From contig CAZMPO010000004.1 in NCBI GenBank assembly GCA_964568425.1, positions 87,671 to 151,670 on the forward strand: a stretch of 64,000 nt of DNA. The letters are read 5' to 3'. The translations under genes were made by a program, and so were the position numbers. This stretch comes from CAKSQF01 sp964568425. Its GTDB lineage: Bacteria; Bacillota; Clostridia; Oscillospirales; CAG-272. Positions 42,075-51,459 of the stretch are shown one piece after another (position 1 is the stretch's first letter; every line of letters begins with the position of its first letter). Below the pieces are notes generated by a model. The model saw only the letters and a list, made by a program, of their open reading frames with translations, ran no database searches and had not been told where the DNA came from.

Positions 42075-43559
42075 ATGTTCAAAAGTGTTTTTGCCAGATA
42101 TATGATCGCATTTATGGCGATTATTTTGGCAAGCTTTTCCATTCTCACGGTCATCGTAGGATCTATCGTCAAGACACATTCGGATAACAGCACCGAGGCG
42201 GATCTGTCGCGGATCGCTCAGTCTGTCGATTATCTTATCAGATCGGAGTATGCCGACAGCTCGTATAAAAGCATCAAGGATTATATAGTAAATGAGGCAC
42301 GGTCGACCGAAACGATCGTTTCTGCGATTACGCGTCACACAAGAAACATGTTCGTTCTGATCATCGATATCAATGGCAAGGTCATATTTGCCGATAAGAC
42401 AGCTCCCGAGGAGATTGACCCCAAAAAATCGGTGGGTAAGCTTTCGTCAGCCGATCTTGATGTCGGATTTGATTCCAAGGGCTCGGATTTCGGCGGTCTG
42501 CTTTCCGAAAAGCATTATTCGTATGCGATTTCTCTTCCCGATCAGACGAATCCCGAGTGTGTGATCTTTGCGTGCACACCACTCTCGTATACCGCAGGCG
42601 TTATCGGATCGCTTAACCAAATGATCCTTATGGCGTCCATGTGGGTGATGATAGCCGCGATAATTGCAAGCTATTTCATCAGTGAACGCATAGTTCGTCC
42701 AATAAAATCGATGAGCCGCGCCGCACGCGAGTTCGCGGCAGGTCATTTCGATGTGCGTGTCCCCGTTGTAGGTGACAACGAAATATCCGAGCTTGCGATG
42801 GCGTTCAACAATATGGCGTCCAGCCTCGCTACCCTTGAAGATACCCGAAGCACGTTCCTTGCCAATGTGTCTCACGATCTCAGAACCCCAATGACAACGA
42901 TCTCGGGTTATATTGACGGTATACTCGACGGTGCAATACCTCCCGAAAAGCAGTCTTATTACCTTGAGATAGTCGCAAGCGAGGTCAGACGCCTGTCGCG
43001 ACTCGTTTCGTCACTGCTCGATATATCGCGTATCGAGGCGGGCGAGCGCAAGTTCACCATGCAACCCTTTGATGTCTGCGAGATGGCAAGACAGGTCCTC
43101 ATCTCATTTGAAACAAGGATCGATCAGAAAAAACTCGACGTCAGCTTCGAGTGTGATAACGATCGTGAGATGGTCATCGCAGACCGTGATGCTATCCATC
43201 AGATACTCTATAATATCTGCGATAATGCCGTAAAGTTCTCGCGTGAGGGCGGAAAGTATGTCCTTAAGATCGAGGATAAGGATAAAAAGATATACGTTTC
43301 GGTCTATAATGAAGGTGAGGGCATCGCCGCAGAGGATATTCCGCATATCTTTGACAGATTCTATAAGGGCGATAAGAGCCGCGGAAAAGACAAAACCGGT
43401 GTCGGACTCGGAATGTATATCACAAAAACGATCATCGACGCGCATAAAGAAACTATCTCTGTAAACAGTAAACAGGGACAGTATTGTGAATTTGTTTTCA
43501 CATTGAAAAAAGCGGGGAAACAGGCAACCTCTCCCGCTGAGAAAGGGAAAAAGCAATGA
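42075..43559 (+). CDS. Membrane sensor histidine kinase with HAMP domain
   Basis: This 494-residue kinase has transmembrane helices about 11-33 and 183-203 flanking a ~150-residue extracytoplasmic sensor with a PAS/CACHE-like core (FVLIIDINGKVIFAD). HAMP follows at about 205-257, then the HisKA site NVSHDLRTP (His267). The ATPase domain has the N box YNICDNAVKFSREGG, then EGEGIAAEDIPHIFDRFYKGD and GVGLGMYITK. The start has GAGGGAA. It is between ychF and ftsH without its own regulator. Its stop overlaps the ftsH start (ATGA). The lone regulator at 35740 is the nearest possible partner. Confidence 0.96.
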   Translation: MFKSVFARYMIAFMAIILASFSILTVIVGSIVKTHSDNSTEADLSRIAQSVDYLIRSEYADSSYKSIKDYIVNEARSTETIVSAITRHTRNMFVLIIDINGKVIFADKTAPEEIDPKKSVGKLSSADLDVGFDSKGSDFGGLLSEKHYSYAISLPDQTNPECVIFACTPLSYTAGVIGSLNQMILMASMWVMIAAIIASYFISERIVRPIKSMSRAAREFAAGHFDVRVPVVGDNEISELAMAFNNMASSLATLEDTRSTFLANVSHDLRTPMTTISGYIDGILDGAIPPEKQSYYLEIVASEVRRLSRLVSSLLDISRIEAGERKFTMQPFDVCEMARQVLISFETRIDQKKLDVSFECDNDREMVIADRDAIHQILYNICDNAVKFSREGGKYVLKIEDKDKKIYVSVYNEGEGIAAEDIPHIFDRFYKGDKSRGKDKTGVGLGMYITKTIIDAHKETISVNSKQGQYCEFVFTLKKAGKQATSPAEKGKKQ

Positions 43560-45367
43560 ACGAAGTAAAAAAGCCGAGAAAACCTCTGCTGTTCTATTAT
43601 GGTATCGTTCTTCTCGTGATATTGTTTATCAATCTTTTTTTGACACCTTCGCTTCAGCAAATGAGAATTAAGGAAGTCGATTACGGAACCTTTATCACCA
43701 TGACCGAGAAAAAAGAGATCGGAGAGGTCGAAGTTCAGGATAATCGCATACTTTTCACCGACAAAGAGGGCAAAAATGTCTATAAAACGGGCAAAATGGA
43801 TGACCCCGATCTTGTTTCGAGACTTGCCGCATCGGGAGCTAAATTTTCGAGTGAGATAATCGAGGAAATGTCCCCGATCCTCTCGTTTATCCTTTCGTGG
43901 ATACTGCCTATCGGAATTTTCCTTCTTCTCGGGCAATTCATTTCCAAGAAGATCATGAATAAAGCATCAGGCGGCGGCGCGTCCATGATGTTCGATATGG
44001 GTAAGAGCAACGCCAAGATCTATGTCAAGTCGTCCGACGGAATCAAGTTTTCGGATGTCGCGGGTGAGGATGAGGCAAAGGAAAATCTTGCCGAGATCGT
44101 CGAGTACCTTCACGATCCCCAAAAATACGAATCCATCGGCGCATCCATGCCTAAAGGCGTCCTCCTCGTCGGTCCTCCCGGTACGGGTAAAACAATGCTC
44201 GCAAAAGCTGTCGCAGGCGAGGCAAGCGTGCCCTTTTTCTCAATATCCGGCTCGGAATTTGTCGAAATGTTTGTCGGCATGGGCGCGTCAAAGGTGCGTG
44301 ACCTTTTCAAGCAAGCAAAAGAAAAAGCACCGTGCATCGTGTTCATCGATGAGATCGATGCTATCGGTCAAAAACGCGACGGCAGGATCGGCGGAAATGA
44401 CGAGCGCGAACAGACGCTTAACCAGCTTCTTACCGAGATGGATGGATTCGGCGGAAACACGGGAGTTATCATCCTTGCCGCGACCAACCGCCCCGAAACA
44501 CTTGACCCTGCACTGACTCGCCCCGGGCGTTTTGACAGACGTGTGCCTGTCGAGCTGCCCGATCTGATCGGCAGAGAGGCGATACTTCGCGTTCATGCAA
44601 AAAAGATAAAGCATGCCGAGGGGATCGATTTTGAAAAGATCGCGAGAATGGCATCAGGCGCATCGGGCGCAGAACTTGCCAATATCATTAATGAGGGCGC
44701 GCTTCGTGCCGTTCGCGCAGGCAGATCAGAGGTGACCGAGGAGGATCTCGAAGAAAGCATCGAGGTCGTTATCGCAGGCTACCAAAAGAAAAATGCGATC
44801 CTTACCGATAAAGAAAAGATGCTCGTGTCCTATCACGAGATCGGACACGCACTTGTTGCCGCAAAACAGACAAAATCCGCACCTGTACAAAAGATCACGA
44901 TAATCCCGAGAACATCGGGTGCACTCGGCTACACAATGCAGGTCGATGAGGGCAATAAGTATCTTCTCGATAGGGAAGAGATCGAAAACAAGATCGTCAC
45001 ACTGACAGGTGGAAGAGCTGCAGAAGAGGTCGCTTGCGGGACTGTTACTACGGGCGCGTCGAATGATATAGAACAGGCGACAAAGCTTGCGCGTGCGATG
45101 ATCACTCGCTACGGAATGAGTGATCGCTTCGGAATGGTGGCACTCGAGACTGTCTCCAACAGATATCTCGGCGGCGACGCCTCCCTTTCTTGCTCCGAAC
45201 ACACACAGACCGAGATCGACGAGCAGGTCGTTGCACTCGTCAAGAATGCACACGAAAAGGCAGTCACCATCCTGACCGAAAACAAGGCAAAGCTTGATGA
45301 GCTTGCAAAATTCCTGTACGAAAAAGAGACCATCACCGGCGATGAGTTTATGTCCATCCTCGGTTGA
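43556..45367 (+). CDS. ftsH: ATP-dependent zinc metalloprotease FtsH
   Basis: This hexameric membrane AAA+ protease of 603 residues has transmembrane helices at about 10-28 and 102-124, with Walker A GPPGTGKT (about 206-213). Walker B is IVFIDEIDAIG, and the second region of homology ATNRPETLDPALTRPGRFDRR. The zinc site YHEIGHALVAA (HEIGH near 427-431) has Ile where most members have Ala (HEAGH). The third zinc ligand region is ASNDIEQATKLARAM. The start overlaps the kinase gene by four bases. Confidence 0.98.
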   Translation: MNEVKKPRKPLLFYYGIVLLVILFINLFLTPSLQQMRIKEVDYGTFITMTEKKEIGEVEVQDNRILFTDKEGKNVYKTGKMDDPDLVSRLAASGAKFSSEIIEEMSPILSFILSWILPIGIFLLLGQFISKKIMNKASGGGASMMFDMGKSNAKIYVKSSDGIKFSDVAGEDEAKENLAEIVEYLHDPQKYESIGASMPKGVLLVGPPGTGKTMLAKAVAGEASVPFFSISGSEFVEMFVGMGASKVRDLFKQAKEKAPCIVFIDEIDAIGQKRDGRIGGNDEREQTLNQLLTEMDGFGGNTGVIILAATNRPETLDPALTRPGRFDRRVPVELPDLIGREAILRVHAKKIKHAEGIDFEKIARMASGASGAELANIINEGALRAVRAGRSEVTEEDLEESIEVVIAGYQKKNAILTDKEKMLVSYHEIGHALVAAKQTKSAPVQKITIIPRTSGALGYTMQVDEGNKYLLDREEIENKIVTLTGGRAAEEVACGTVTTGASNDIEQATKLARAMITRYGMSDRFGMVALETVSNRYLGGDASLSCSEHTQTEIDEQVVALVKNAHEKAVTILTENKAKLDELAKFLYEKETITGDEFMSILG

Positions 45368-45375
45368 TCAATTAC

Positions 45376-45413
45376 AAAAAATCGTCTGTCACATGCTTGA
45401 CAGACGATTTTTT
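45376..45413. terminator. Bidirectional terminator between ftsH and rpe
   Basis: A 16-bp stem (45376-45391 with 45398-45413) with six A on one side and six T on the other separates convergent genes. Confidence 0.9.
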
Positions 45414-45416
45414 ATG

Positions 45417-46067
45417 TTATCTTAACGCATCGATCGCGACCTTGTAATCATCGCACCCGAATACAGCCGATCCCGCGACCGCGACATCGACTCCGACAGA
45501 GCGTACATCTTTGATGTTTGCACCCGATATTCCGCCGTCCATCTCGATGAGATAATTGTATCCGCACTTTTCTCTTATTTCAAGAAGCTCTCTTGATTTG
45601 TCGAGTGCCGACGGCATGAATTTTTGACCTCCAAATCCCGGCTCGACAGACATGACAAGAACCATGTCCACAAACGAAAGGAAATGTTTGATCTCGGATA
45701 CGGGTGTCGACGGCTTGATGGCAAGTCCTACGCAACATTTTGCCGCCCGTATTGCCGAGATCGTCTCCATGACCTTCTCGGTAGCCTCGTAGTGAAAGCA
45801 GATCATATCAGCACCGGCGGATACAAAATTTGAAATGTATCTTATCGGCTCGTCTATCATCAAATGAACGTCGAACAACATTTTTGATCTGCCTCTGACA
45901 CATTTGTATACGGGCGCACCAAAAGAAATGTTCGGCACAAACGAGCCGTCCATAACATCAATGTGTACCCATTCCGCACCTGCAGCCTCGATGTCGGCAA
46001 TTTCTTGTCCGAGCCTTGAAAAGTCGGCAGACAGTATCGACGGAGCAACAATTTTTTGTGTTTTCAT
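45417..46067 (-). CDS. rpe: Ribulose-phosphate 3-epimerase
   Basis: This 216-residue TIM-barrel enzyme interconverts ribulose-5-phosphate and xylulose-5-phosphate. Motifs: APSILSADFSRLG, HIDVMDGSFVPNISFG (metal ligands), FDVHLMIDEPIRYI, VLVMSVEPGFGGQKF and IEMDGGISGANI. A clean, full-length family member. No obvious promoter is seen in the upstream 277-base gap, which holds diverged repeats. Confidence 0.97.
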   Translation of the reverse strand: MKTQKIVAPSILSADFSRLGQEIADIEAAGAEWVHIDVMDGSFVPNISFGAPVYKCVRGRSKMLFDVHLMIDEPIRYISNFVSAGADMICFHYEATEKVMETISAIRAAKCCVGLAIKPSTPVSEIKHFLSFVDMVLVMSVEPGFGGQKFMPSALDKSRELLEIREKCGYNYLIEMDGGISGANIKDVRSVGVDVAVAGSAVFGCDDYKVAIDALR

Positions 46068-46301
46068 TTTATCAAAATCCCTCTTTTCTTTGAATCTTTC
46101 TCACTTTTTTGTTGAACCTAACGCATTTTTCATAAACAGTAGGGGTTGCCTGCCGTACTGTCGGGTAACCTAAACCGACTTTTTCCATACTATGATATCA
46201 GGCAGGCAAAATAAAAGATTTGGCAATGAATTTCCAATAATGACGTATAAAAAAACTGATGTGAACCTGACGGAAATTGGATGAGTCTTGCCTTGATATA
46301 G
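46068..46301. other. Gap with inverted repeats and no gene
   Basis: This gap contains GTAGGGGTTGCCTGCC and, 46 bases after TTGCCTGCC (46146-46154), the matching GGCAGGCAA (46201-46209). The short CAGTA/TACTG arms lie inside. The GTAGGGG part recalls the repeats at 51706 and 62465 but is too diverged to assign. No reading frame or promoter is clear. Confidence 0.45.
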
Positions 46302-46325
46302 CAGGGTCGGAATTTACCGACCCTG
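46302..46325. terminator. Hairpin downstream of ispF
   Basis: The stem CAGGGTCGG/CCGACCCTG (9 bp, 6-base loop) lies 18 bases past the ispF stop. No strong T-run on either side, so it is a weak terminator candidate. Confidence 0.55.
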
Positions 46326-46343
46326 TATTTCTGTCAACGCTCC

Positions 46344-46826
46344 TCAGTTCGATGCTATAAGACAAACGGCGTGCGCGGCAATTCCTTCGTAATTTCCCGT
46401 AAACCCGAGCTTTTCTTCGGTCGTCGCTTTTACGCTGACTCGATTGATCGGTATATCAAGGGCTGTTGCAATGTTTTCACGCATTTTTAGTATGTGAGAC
46501 GCAAGGCGAGGAGCCTGCGCTATGATCGTTGAATCGATGTTCGATATGCGGTATCCCGCACCCGAGATGATCTTTTTGACCTCACACAGAAGCATGATGC
46601 TGTCCGCACCCTTGTATTTATCGTCGCTGTCGGGGAAGTGAGTTCCAATGTCCCCGAGAGCCGCCGCACCGAGTATTGCATCCATTATCGCATGTACAAG
46701 CACATCGGCGTCCGAATGTCCGAGAAGACCGCTGGTATGCTCGACCTTGACGCCGCCGAGGATCAGATCCCTTCCGCTTGTCAATCGATGGACGTCGTAT
46801 CCGTGTCCGATCCTGATATCATTCAT
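46344..46826 (-). CDS. ispF: 2-C-methyl-D-erythritol 2,4-cyclodiphosphate synthase
   Basis: This is the fifth enzyme of the MEP isoprenoid pathway. The 160 residues include the zinc motif GHGYDVHRL (Asp and His), GGVKVEHTSGLLGHSDADVL-type segments, ALGDIGTHFPD, and the C-terminal KATTEEKLGFTGNYEGIAA. It overlaps ispD by four bases (ATGA). Pathway partners ispD here, others outside. Confidence 0.98.
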   Translation of the reverse strand: MNDIRIGHGYDVHRLTSGRDLILGGVKVEHTSGLLGHSDADVLVHAIMDAILGAAALGDIGTHFPDSDDKYKGADSIMLLCEVKKIISGAGYRISNIDSTIIAQAPRLASHILKMRENIATALDIPINRVSVKATTEEKLGFTGNYEGIAAHAVCLIASN

Positions 46827-47599
46827 TTTTGCTCCCCTGCTTTCTGCGCAGTATCCGTTTTACGCGCCTTGATGATCGCCTCGGCAAACAGCAGATCCTC
46901 GCTTGATGTGAGCTTAATGTTCTCGTGTCCGCAGTCCACAAGCTTTACCGAAAAGCCTGCGTGTTCGACCAGTGAGCAGTCGTCCGTGCCCTTAAAATTG
47001 TCCTTTTTCGCAACGACCGCCGCGGCACGATAGAGATCGGCATAAAATACCTGCGGCGTCTGTATAAGCCATACCTTGTCGCGGTCGAGCGATCTGTCAA
47101 CATGTTCGCTGATCGACGCAAGCTTTACACTGTCGCGTGATGGCGCACCTGCCGTTGCCGCGCGATAATCGTAGCCCGCAAGAACGACCTTCTTTATTTG
47201 CTCGGTCGTGATGAGCGGTCGCGCCGCGTCGTGGATGGCTACAAAGTCGATCTTGTCGGATATTGCGCAAAAACCGTTCCATACAGAGTCTTGACGCGTG
47301 GCACCGCCGACCACGACGCACTTTACTTTTTCTATCGAATACTTTTTGAGAAGCGGTGGGTATAGCTCCGCCTCGTCGCTTTTGGCAACGATTATGATCT
47401 CGTCTATGTATTCGCTTGCTTCAAAGGCAAGGATCGATCTGATCACAACCGGGACACCGTCGAGCGGGAGAAACTGCTTTGTCACATCCATGTTCATCCG
47501 CGTGCCGCTGCCCGCCGCGACGATTATCGCCGCCGTGCGATGCCTGCGTGTTCCCGAGAGCGTTCGAAGAACCTCGCCTATTTTGTCGTTAATTGCCAC
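46823..47599 (-). CDS. ispD: 2-C-methyl-D-erythritol 4-phosphate cytidylyltransferase, GTG start
   Basis: This is the third enzyme of the MEP pathway. The 258 residues include IIVAAGSGTRMNMDVTKQFL (CTP binding), VHDAARPLIT, WLIQTPQVF and GTDDCSLVEHAG. The GTG at 47599 is preferred, as GGAGG lies six bases upstream; the open frame reaches a TTG further up that overlaps this ribosome site. About 25 residues precede the catalytic core, a little longer than usual. It is coupled to ispF. Confidence 0.97.
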   Translation of the reverse strand: MAINDKIGEVLRTLSGTRRHRTAAIIVAAGSGTRMNMDVTKQFLPLDGVPVVIRSILAFEASEYIDEIIIVAKSDEAELYPPLLKKYSIEKVKCVVVGGATRQDSVWNGFCAISDKIDFVAIHDAARPLITTEQIKKVVLAGYDYRAATAGAPSRDSVKLASISEHVDRSLDRDKVWLIQTPQVFYADLYRAAAVVAKKDNFKGTDDCSLVEHAGFSVKLVDCGHENIKLTSSEDLLFAEAIIKARKTDTAQKAGEQK

Positions 47600-47625
47600 C
47601 TTGAGCCTCCGTAACAATAATCAGT

Positions 47626-48957
47626 TTAGATCTCGTAGCATCCGTCGCCCGAGCAGACGATCCGACTGCTGAAAAATTCTTCTATGGCACGGGTCATGTA
47701 ATATACATCGGCAGTGCCGGCAGTCTCGTATGCCGAATGCATCGCAAGCTGAGCGAGTCCGATGTCGACCGTGTTCAAAGAAACCTGCGAATTTGAAATG
47801 TTTCCGAGCGTAGATCCGCCGAGAACGTCCGATCTGTTGGCAAATTTCTGCGTCGGAACGCCCGCACGTGCGCAGATCTTCTCAAAGATCGCGGCAGATA
47901 CCGCATCGGTCGTGTATCGCTGATTGGCATTGTATTTTATGACTACACCGCCGTTCATGAACGGACTGTTGTCCGCGTCAGACAGCTCCGGGTGATTGGG
48001 GTGCTTTGCATGTCCGTTGTCTGCCGATACCATGAACGAGCTTGCGAGCATGCGCAGATAGTCCTCGCCGCTAATGCCGAGCGAGAGCGTGATCCGCGTC
48101 AGAATGTCGTAAAGGAAGGTCGATGCCGCACCCTGCTTCGATTGACTGCCCGTTTCCTCGTTGTCAAACATCGCGCATACCGAAATAACATCATTTTGCC
48201 CGTCCGAGCGGATAAATCCCTCGAATGTCGAAAATGCGCACCCGAGATTGTCTATCCTCGGAGCAGAGAAGTACTCGCCGCAAAGCCCGATGAATGAAGG
48301 TGCGGTTCTGTTGTATAGGAAAAGATCGGATGATACGATCGCATCTTCTCCCACATCGACTGCCTTTGCGATCTCTTTTTTGAGCATCCCTGCCGAAAGC
48401 TCACTGCCGATAAGCGGTGACATGTCGACCTGCGCATTGTATTTGTACCCCTCGTTTGCCTGCCTGTTGAAATGTATGCAAACATTCGGGATGATCGCAA
48501 CATCACGATCAAGATCGACCGTTTTCGATTCAAGCTTTCCGCCCTTGTCGACAATGACACGCCCCGCTATCGACAGCGGTCTGTCAAACCAGCTGGACAT
48601 TATCATGCCGCCGTAACGCTCAACATTAAGCTTTGTGTATCTCCCGAGCGAGGATATCTCGTAGCTGTCCTTTAACTTGAATGTCGGCGAGTCGCTGTGA
48701 CTTGCCGCTATCATGAACGACGACGGACGATCGCTCGGTATCTTGAAGGCGATGATCGATGATCGACCGCGTGTCACATAATATTTGCCGCCCGGTATAA
48801 GCTCGAATTTGCCTGCCTCTGCAAGCGGCAGAAATCCGCATGCTTCAAGCTTTTCTCCTATGCTGTCGACCGCGTGATATGCAGTCGGGCTCGCTTTTAT
48901 AAAATCCATCAGAGCACGGGTCTCGTCTGCGTAGATCTTTTCCATTTTGTATGTCAT
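47626..48957 (-). CDS. M18-family aminopeptidase
   Basis: This 443-residue cytoplasmic dizinc aminopeptidase (aspartyl/lysyl aminopeptidase family) has the zinc-binding segments AASHSDSPTFKLKD, SSWFDRPLSIAG and CAMFDNEETGSQSKQGA. VSADNGHAKHPNHPEL and GGSTLGNIS follow, ending in AMHSAYETAG. These match the bacterial M18 enzymes used for peptide recycling. The ATG at 48957 is very close to GAAAGGA and one at 48945 is also possible. Upstream of ispD in the same direction. Confidence 0.97.
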   Translation of the reverse strand: MTYKMEKIYADETRALMDFIKASPTAYHAVDSIGEKLEACGFLPLAEAGKFELIPGGKYYVTRGRSSIIAFKIPSDRPSSFMIAASHSDSPTFKLKDSYEISSLGRYTKLNVERYGGMIMSSWFDRPLSIAGRVIVDKGGKLESKTVDLDRDVAIIPNVCIHFNRQANEGYKYNAQVDMSPLIGSELSAGMLKKEIAKAVDVGEDAIVSSDLFLYNRTAPSFIGLCGEYFSAPRIDNLGCAFSTFEGFIRSDGQNDVISVCAMFDNEETGSQSKQGAASTFLYDILTRITLSLGISGEDYLRMLASSFMVSADNGHAKHPNHPELSDADNSPFMNGGVVIKYNANQRYTTDAVSAAIFEKICARAGVPTQKFANRSDVLGGSTLGNISNSQVSLNTVDIGLAQLAMHSAYETAGTADVYYMTRAIEEFFSSRIVCSGDGCYEI

Positions 48958-49103
48958 TTCCTTTCGATTTTGGTATTTGTCTCTTTGACTTCTATTTTAC
49001 CATAAAAAACAAAAATATGCAATAGTTTTTTTGTCTTTAACAGAAAAGTATATTGTGTTCATAAAAAATTTCCGCTTTACTCAAAAAAAGTGGGAAATAA
49101 CCA

Positions 49104-49132
49104 TTGATTTAGCAAAAAAAATGTGGTATAAT
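49104..49132 (+). promoter_or_regulatory. Sigma-A promoter for the BIG2 lipoprotein
   Basis: TTGATT (49104-49109), 17-base spacer, TATAAT (49127-49132). The leader is about 140 bases. It can form GCCGAC (49191-49196)/GTCGGC and contains ATCATGAT palindromes near 49240. Confidence 0.78.
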
Positions 49133-49279
49133 GTCATAATATAGGAGGAGTAGCGAAAATTTTAATTTTTTAGAGCTATTAACACCGATTGCCGACAATT
49201 TTTTGATCTGCATCATCTTAGGAGCGTCGGCAGCATATGATCATGATATGATCGCGATGGATAAAGAAAGGATTTTTCA

Positions 49280-51379
49280 ATGAAAAAGTACATACGCCCG
49301 ATATTACTTCTTCTCTGCGTGATACTTGCAATTACTCCGCTTGCCGCGTGCAAAAAGGATGATGAGGGTGACATAACGACAACACCAACCACGACCGCTA
49401 AACCTAAAGAGGGTCTTAAGATAGATAAAGAACAGATCGTTCTCGCTGTCGGACAGTCGGAAACACTCACTGTCATAAATCTCTCAACAGGCGAGCAGAC
49501 ATTTAATGTCCTTTGGTCGTCGGATAATGAGGCTGTTGCAAGAGTGGATACATCCGGTAAGGTCACCGCTCTTTCCGAGGGTAAGGCGACAATTACCGCC
49601 TCAACTATGGACGGTAAGTATTCGACCGGGTGCGAGGTGACGATCAGCGCATCTGTCGTCGGACTTAAACTTCCCGAACAGATCACGCTCAGCATCGGCG
49701 AAAGCTCGAAGCTCACTGCAGAGACCATCCCCGCAGGACTTGAGGTTCCGCTTAAATGGCAGTCGACAGTTGACAGCGTCATTATGGTCTCGGATGACGG
49801 AACGATCACCGGACTCATGAGCGGCACATCGAGCGTCATTGTCAGTACGCTTGACGGGAAATATATGGCTGCCTGCTCGGTCACCGTCACGAATCCGATA
49901 GTTTCGATAGCATTTAATGAATCGATGGTTAAACTCAATGTCGGTGTCTCCAAAAAGCTCGACCTTACCATCCTGCCCGCGGATGCCACGAACGCTCAGT
50001 TTACATTTGAAAGTTCTAACCCCAATGTCGCAAGCGTTTCGGAGGGCGGAGTCGTGACTGCCGCCTCGGTCGGAACGGTGACTATCAAATGCACCGCCCC
50101 AAACGGCGTGACGGCATCCTGCACCGTGCAGGTCACAATGGCGGCAACCAGCCTGACCCTTGACCGCTCGGAACTTACAATTGATATAAACGCTACCTCC
50201 AAACTCACCGCGACCGTTTTCCCCGAAAATGCAACCATTACCGGACTTGCTTGGACCACCTCCGATCCGTCGATCGTCGGTGTAGCCGATGACGGAACGA
50301 TCACCGCACTCGAGGTCGGAACGGCAACTGTTACCGTGTCACTGCTCGACGGCGGTGTCAGTGCCGACTGCGTCATCACGGTAATCGACCCGTCGGTTTC
50401 CATAACATTTGAAAGCACCGATATCGTCCTTAAGCTCGGAAGCGAGACCGAAGATCATATGACTCTCGTCCCGATCGTCACCCCCGAGAACCCAAGCGAG
50501 ACCTTCACATGGACCTCGTCCAACGATAAGATCGTCTCGGTCAGCTCGTCGGGTATAATAAGAGCAAAAGAGCTCGGAACTGCGACGATCACCGTTAAAT
50601 GCTCGTCGGGTGCTGTTGCAACATTGAATGTTACCGTCGAAAAAGCACCGATCGTCATTCCGGTTGAAAAGGTCGAGGTTTCCTCGCCTCTTCTCAGTGA
50701 AGGATTCGTGACGGTCACCGAGGGTCAGTATATCAATATCACCGTCACATTCAGCCCCTCAAGCGCGACCGATAAAGAGTATACCTTCGAGATCACAGGC
50801 TCTGCCGTTAAGATCAAGGACGGCAAGCTCTATGCACTCAAAGAGGGTGCCGCTACCGTAAGAGTCGTTGCCAATAATAACGGCAAAAAGGTGGAGTCGG
50901 ACTCGATCGTCATAAGCGTCAATGCGCTTGGAAATGCCGATAAAAACCGCGTTCTTGCCGAGTATAAAGCAAAGCTTTCGGCAGAAAATACACTGAATGC
51001 GGCAAATATCGCCGATATAAAGGCAAAGTACGAAGGTGATATTAAGTCCATTAAATCGTCGATCGCGGCGATCACTGTGACCGAGGACGATCTTGCCGCC
51101 GAAAAGTCCCTGCTTGCAGTCTATGAGGCAAAACTTAAGAGTGCGCAGGATAGTGGCGACGCCGATGAGATCGCCAAGTGGCAGTCAAATGTGGATGACA
51201 GTAAAGCACAGATCAAATCGCTCGAGGATGACCTTGAAACTAAATCCGCTCTCGAGACCTCGCTTAAGTCCAAACAGTCAAAGCTTGACAATGAACTTAA
51301 ATCCGAGGATGAACGCCATAACGGTGTGCTCGATAAACTGAAGGATGAATACGATTACATCCTTCGCTATGATAAGTAA
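49280..51379 (+). CDS. Lipoprotein with six BIG2 Ig-like domains and a C-terminal coiled coil
   Basis: This 699-residue surface lipoprotein has a lipobox ending at Cys24 (LAAC). Six tandem bacterial Ig-like group 2 domains span about 48-540. Each has the pattern LxVGxSxxL...WxSSDxxVAxVdxxGxVTAxxxGxATIT, e.g. ALSEGKATITAS, SVGTVTIKCTA, EVGTATVTVS and ELGTATITVK. A long charged coiled coil (about 550-695) ends the protein and has no membrane anchor. BIG2 domains are common in adhesins and enzyme scaffolds. No catalytic or binding module is present, so it may be structural. Single-gene unit with its own promoter and terminator. Confidence 0.9.
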   Translation: MKKYIRPILLLLCVILAITPLAACKKDDEGDITTTPTTTAKPKEGLKIDKEQIVLAVGQSETLTVINLSTGEQTFNVLWSSDNEAVARVDTSGKVTALSEGKATITASTMDGKYSTGCEVTISASVVGLKLPEQITLSIGESSKLTAETIPAGLEVPLKWQSTVDSVIMVSDDGTITGLMSGTSSVIVSTLDGKYMAACSVTVTNPIVSIAFNESMVKLNVGVSKKLDLTILPADATNAQFTFESSNPNVASVSEGGVVTAASVGTVTIKCTAPNGVTASCTVQVTMAATSLTLDRSELTIDINATSKLTATVFPENATITGLAWTTSDPSIVGVADDGTITALEVGTATVTVSLLDGGVSADCVITVIDPSVSITFESTDIVLKLGSETEDHMTLVPIVTPENPSETFTWTSSNDKIVSVSSSGIIRAKELGTATITVKCSSGAVATLNVTVEKAPIVIPVEKVEVSSPLLSEGFVTVTEGQYINITVTFSPSSATDKEYTFEITGSAVKIKDGKLYALKEGAATVRVVANNNGKKVESDSIVISVNALGNADKNRVLAEYKAKLSAENTLNAANIADIKAKYEGDIKSIKSSIAAITVTEDDLAAEKSLLAVYEAKLKSAQDSGDADEIAKWQSNVDDSKAQIKSLEDDLETKSALETSLKSKQSKLDNELKSEDERHNGVLDKLKDEYDYILRYDK

Positions 51380-51391
51380 ACCATAACAGAA

Positions 51392-51429
51392 AACATCTGC
51401 CTCACAGCATTGGAGGCAGATGTTTTTGT
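51392..51429 (+). terminator. Terminator after the BIG2 lipoprotein
   Basis: A 12-bp stem (51392-51403 with 51413-51424) is followed by five T. Confidence 0.88.
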
Positions 51430-51459
51430 TCGCACCAACAGTTACGATAGATAGAGCGG

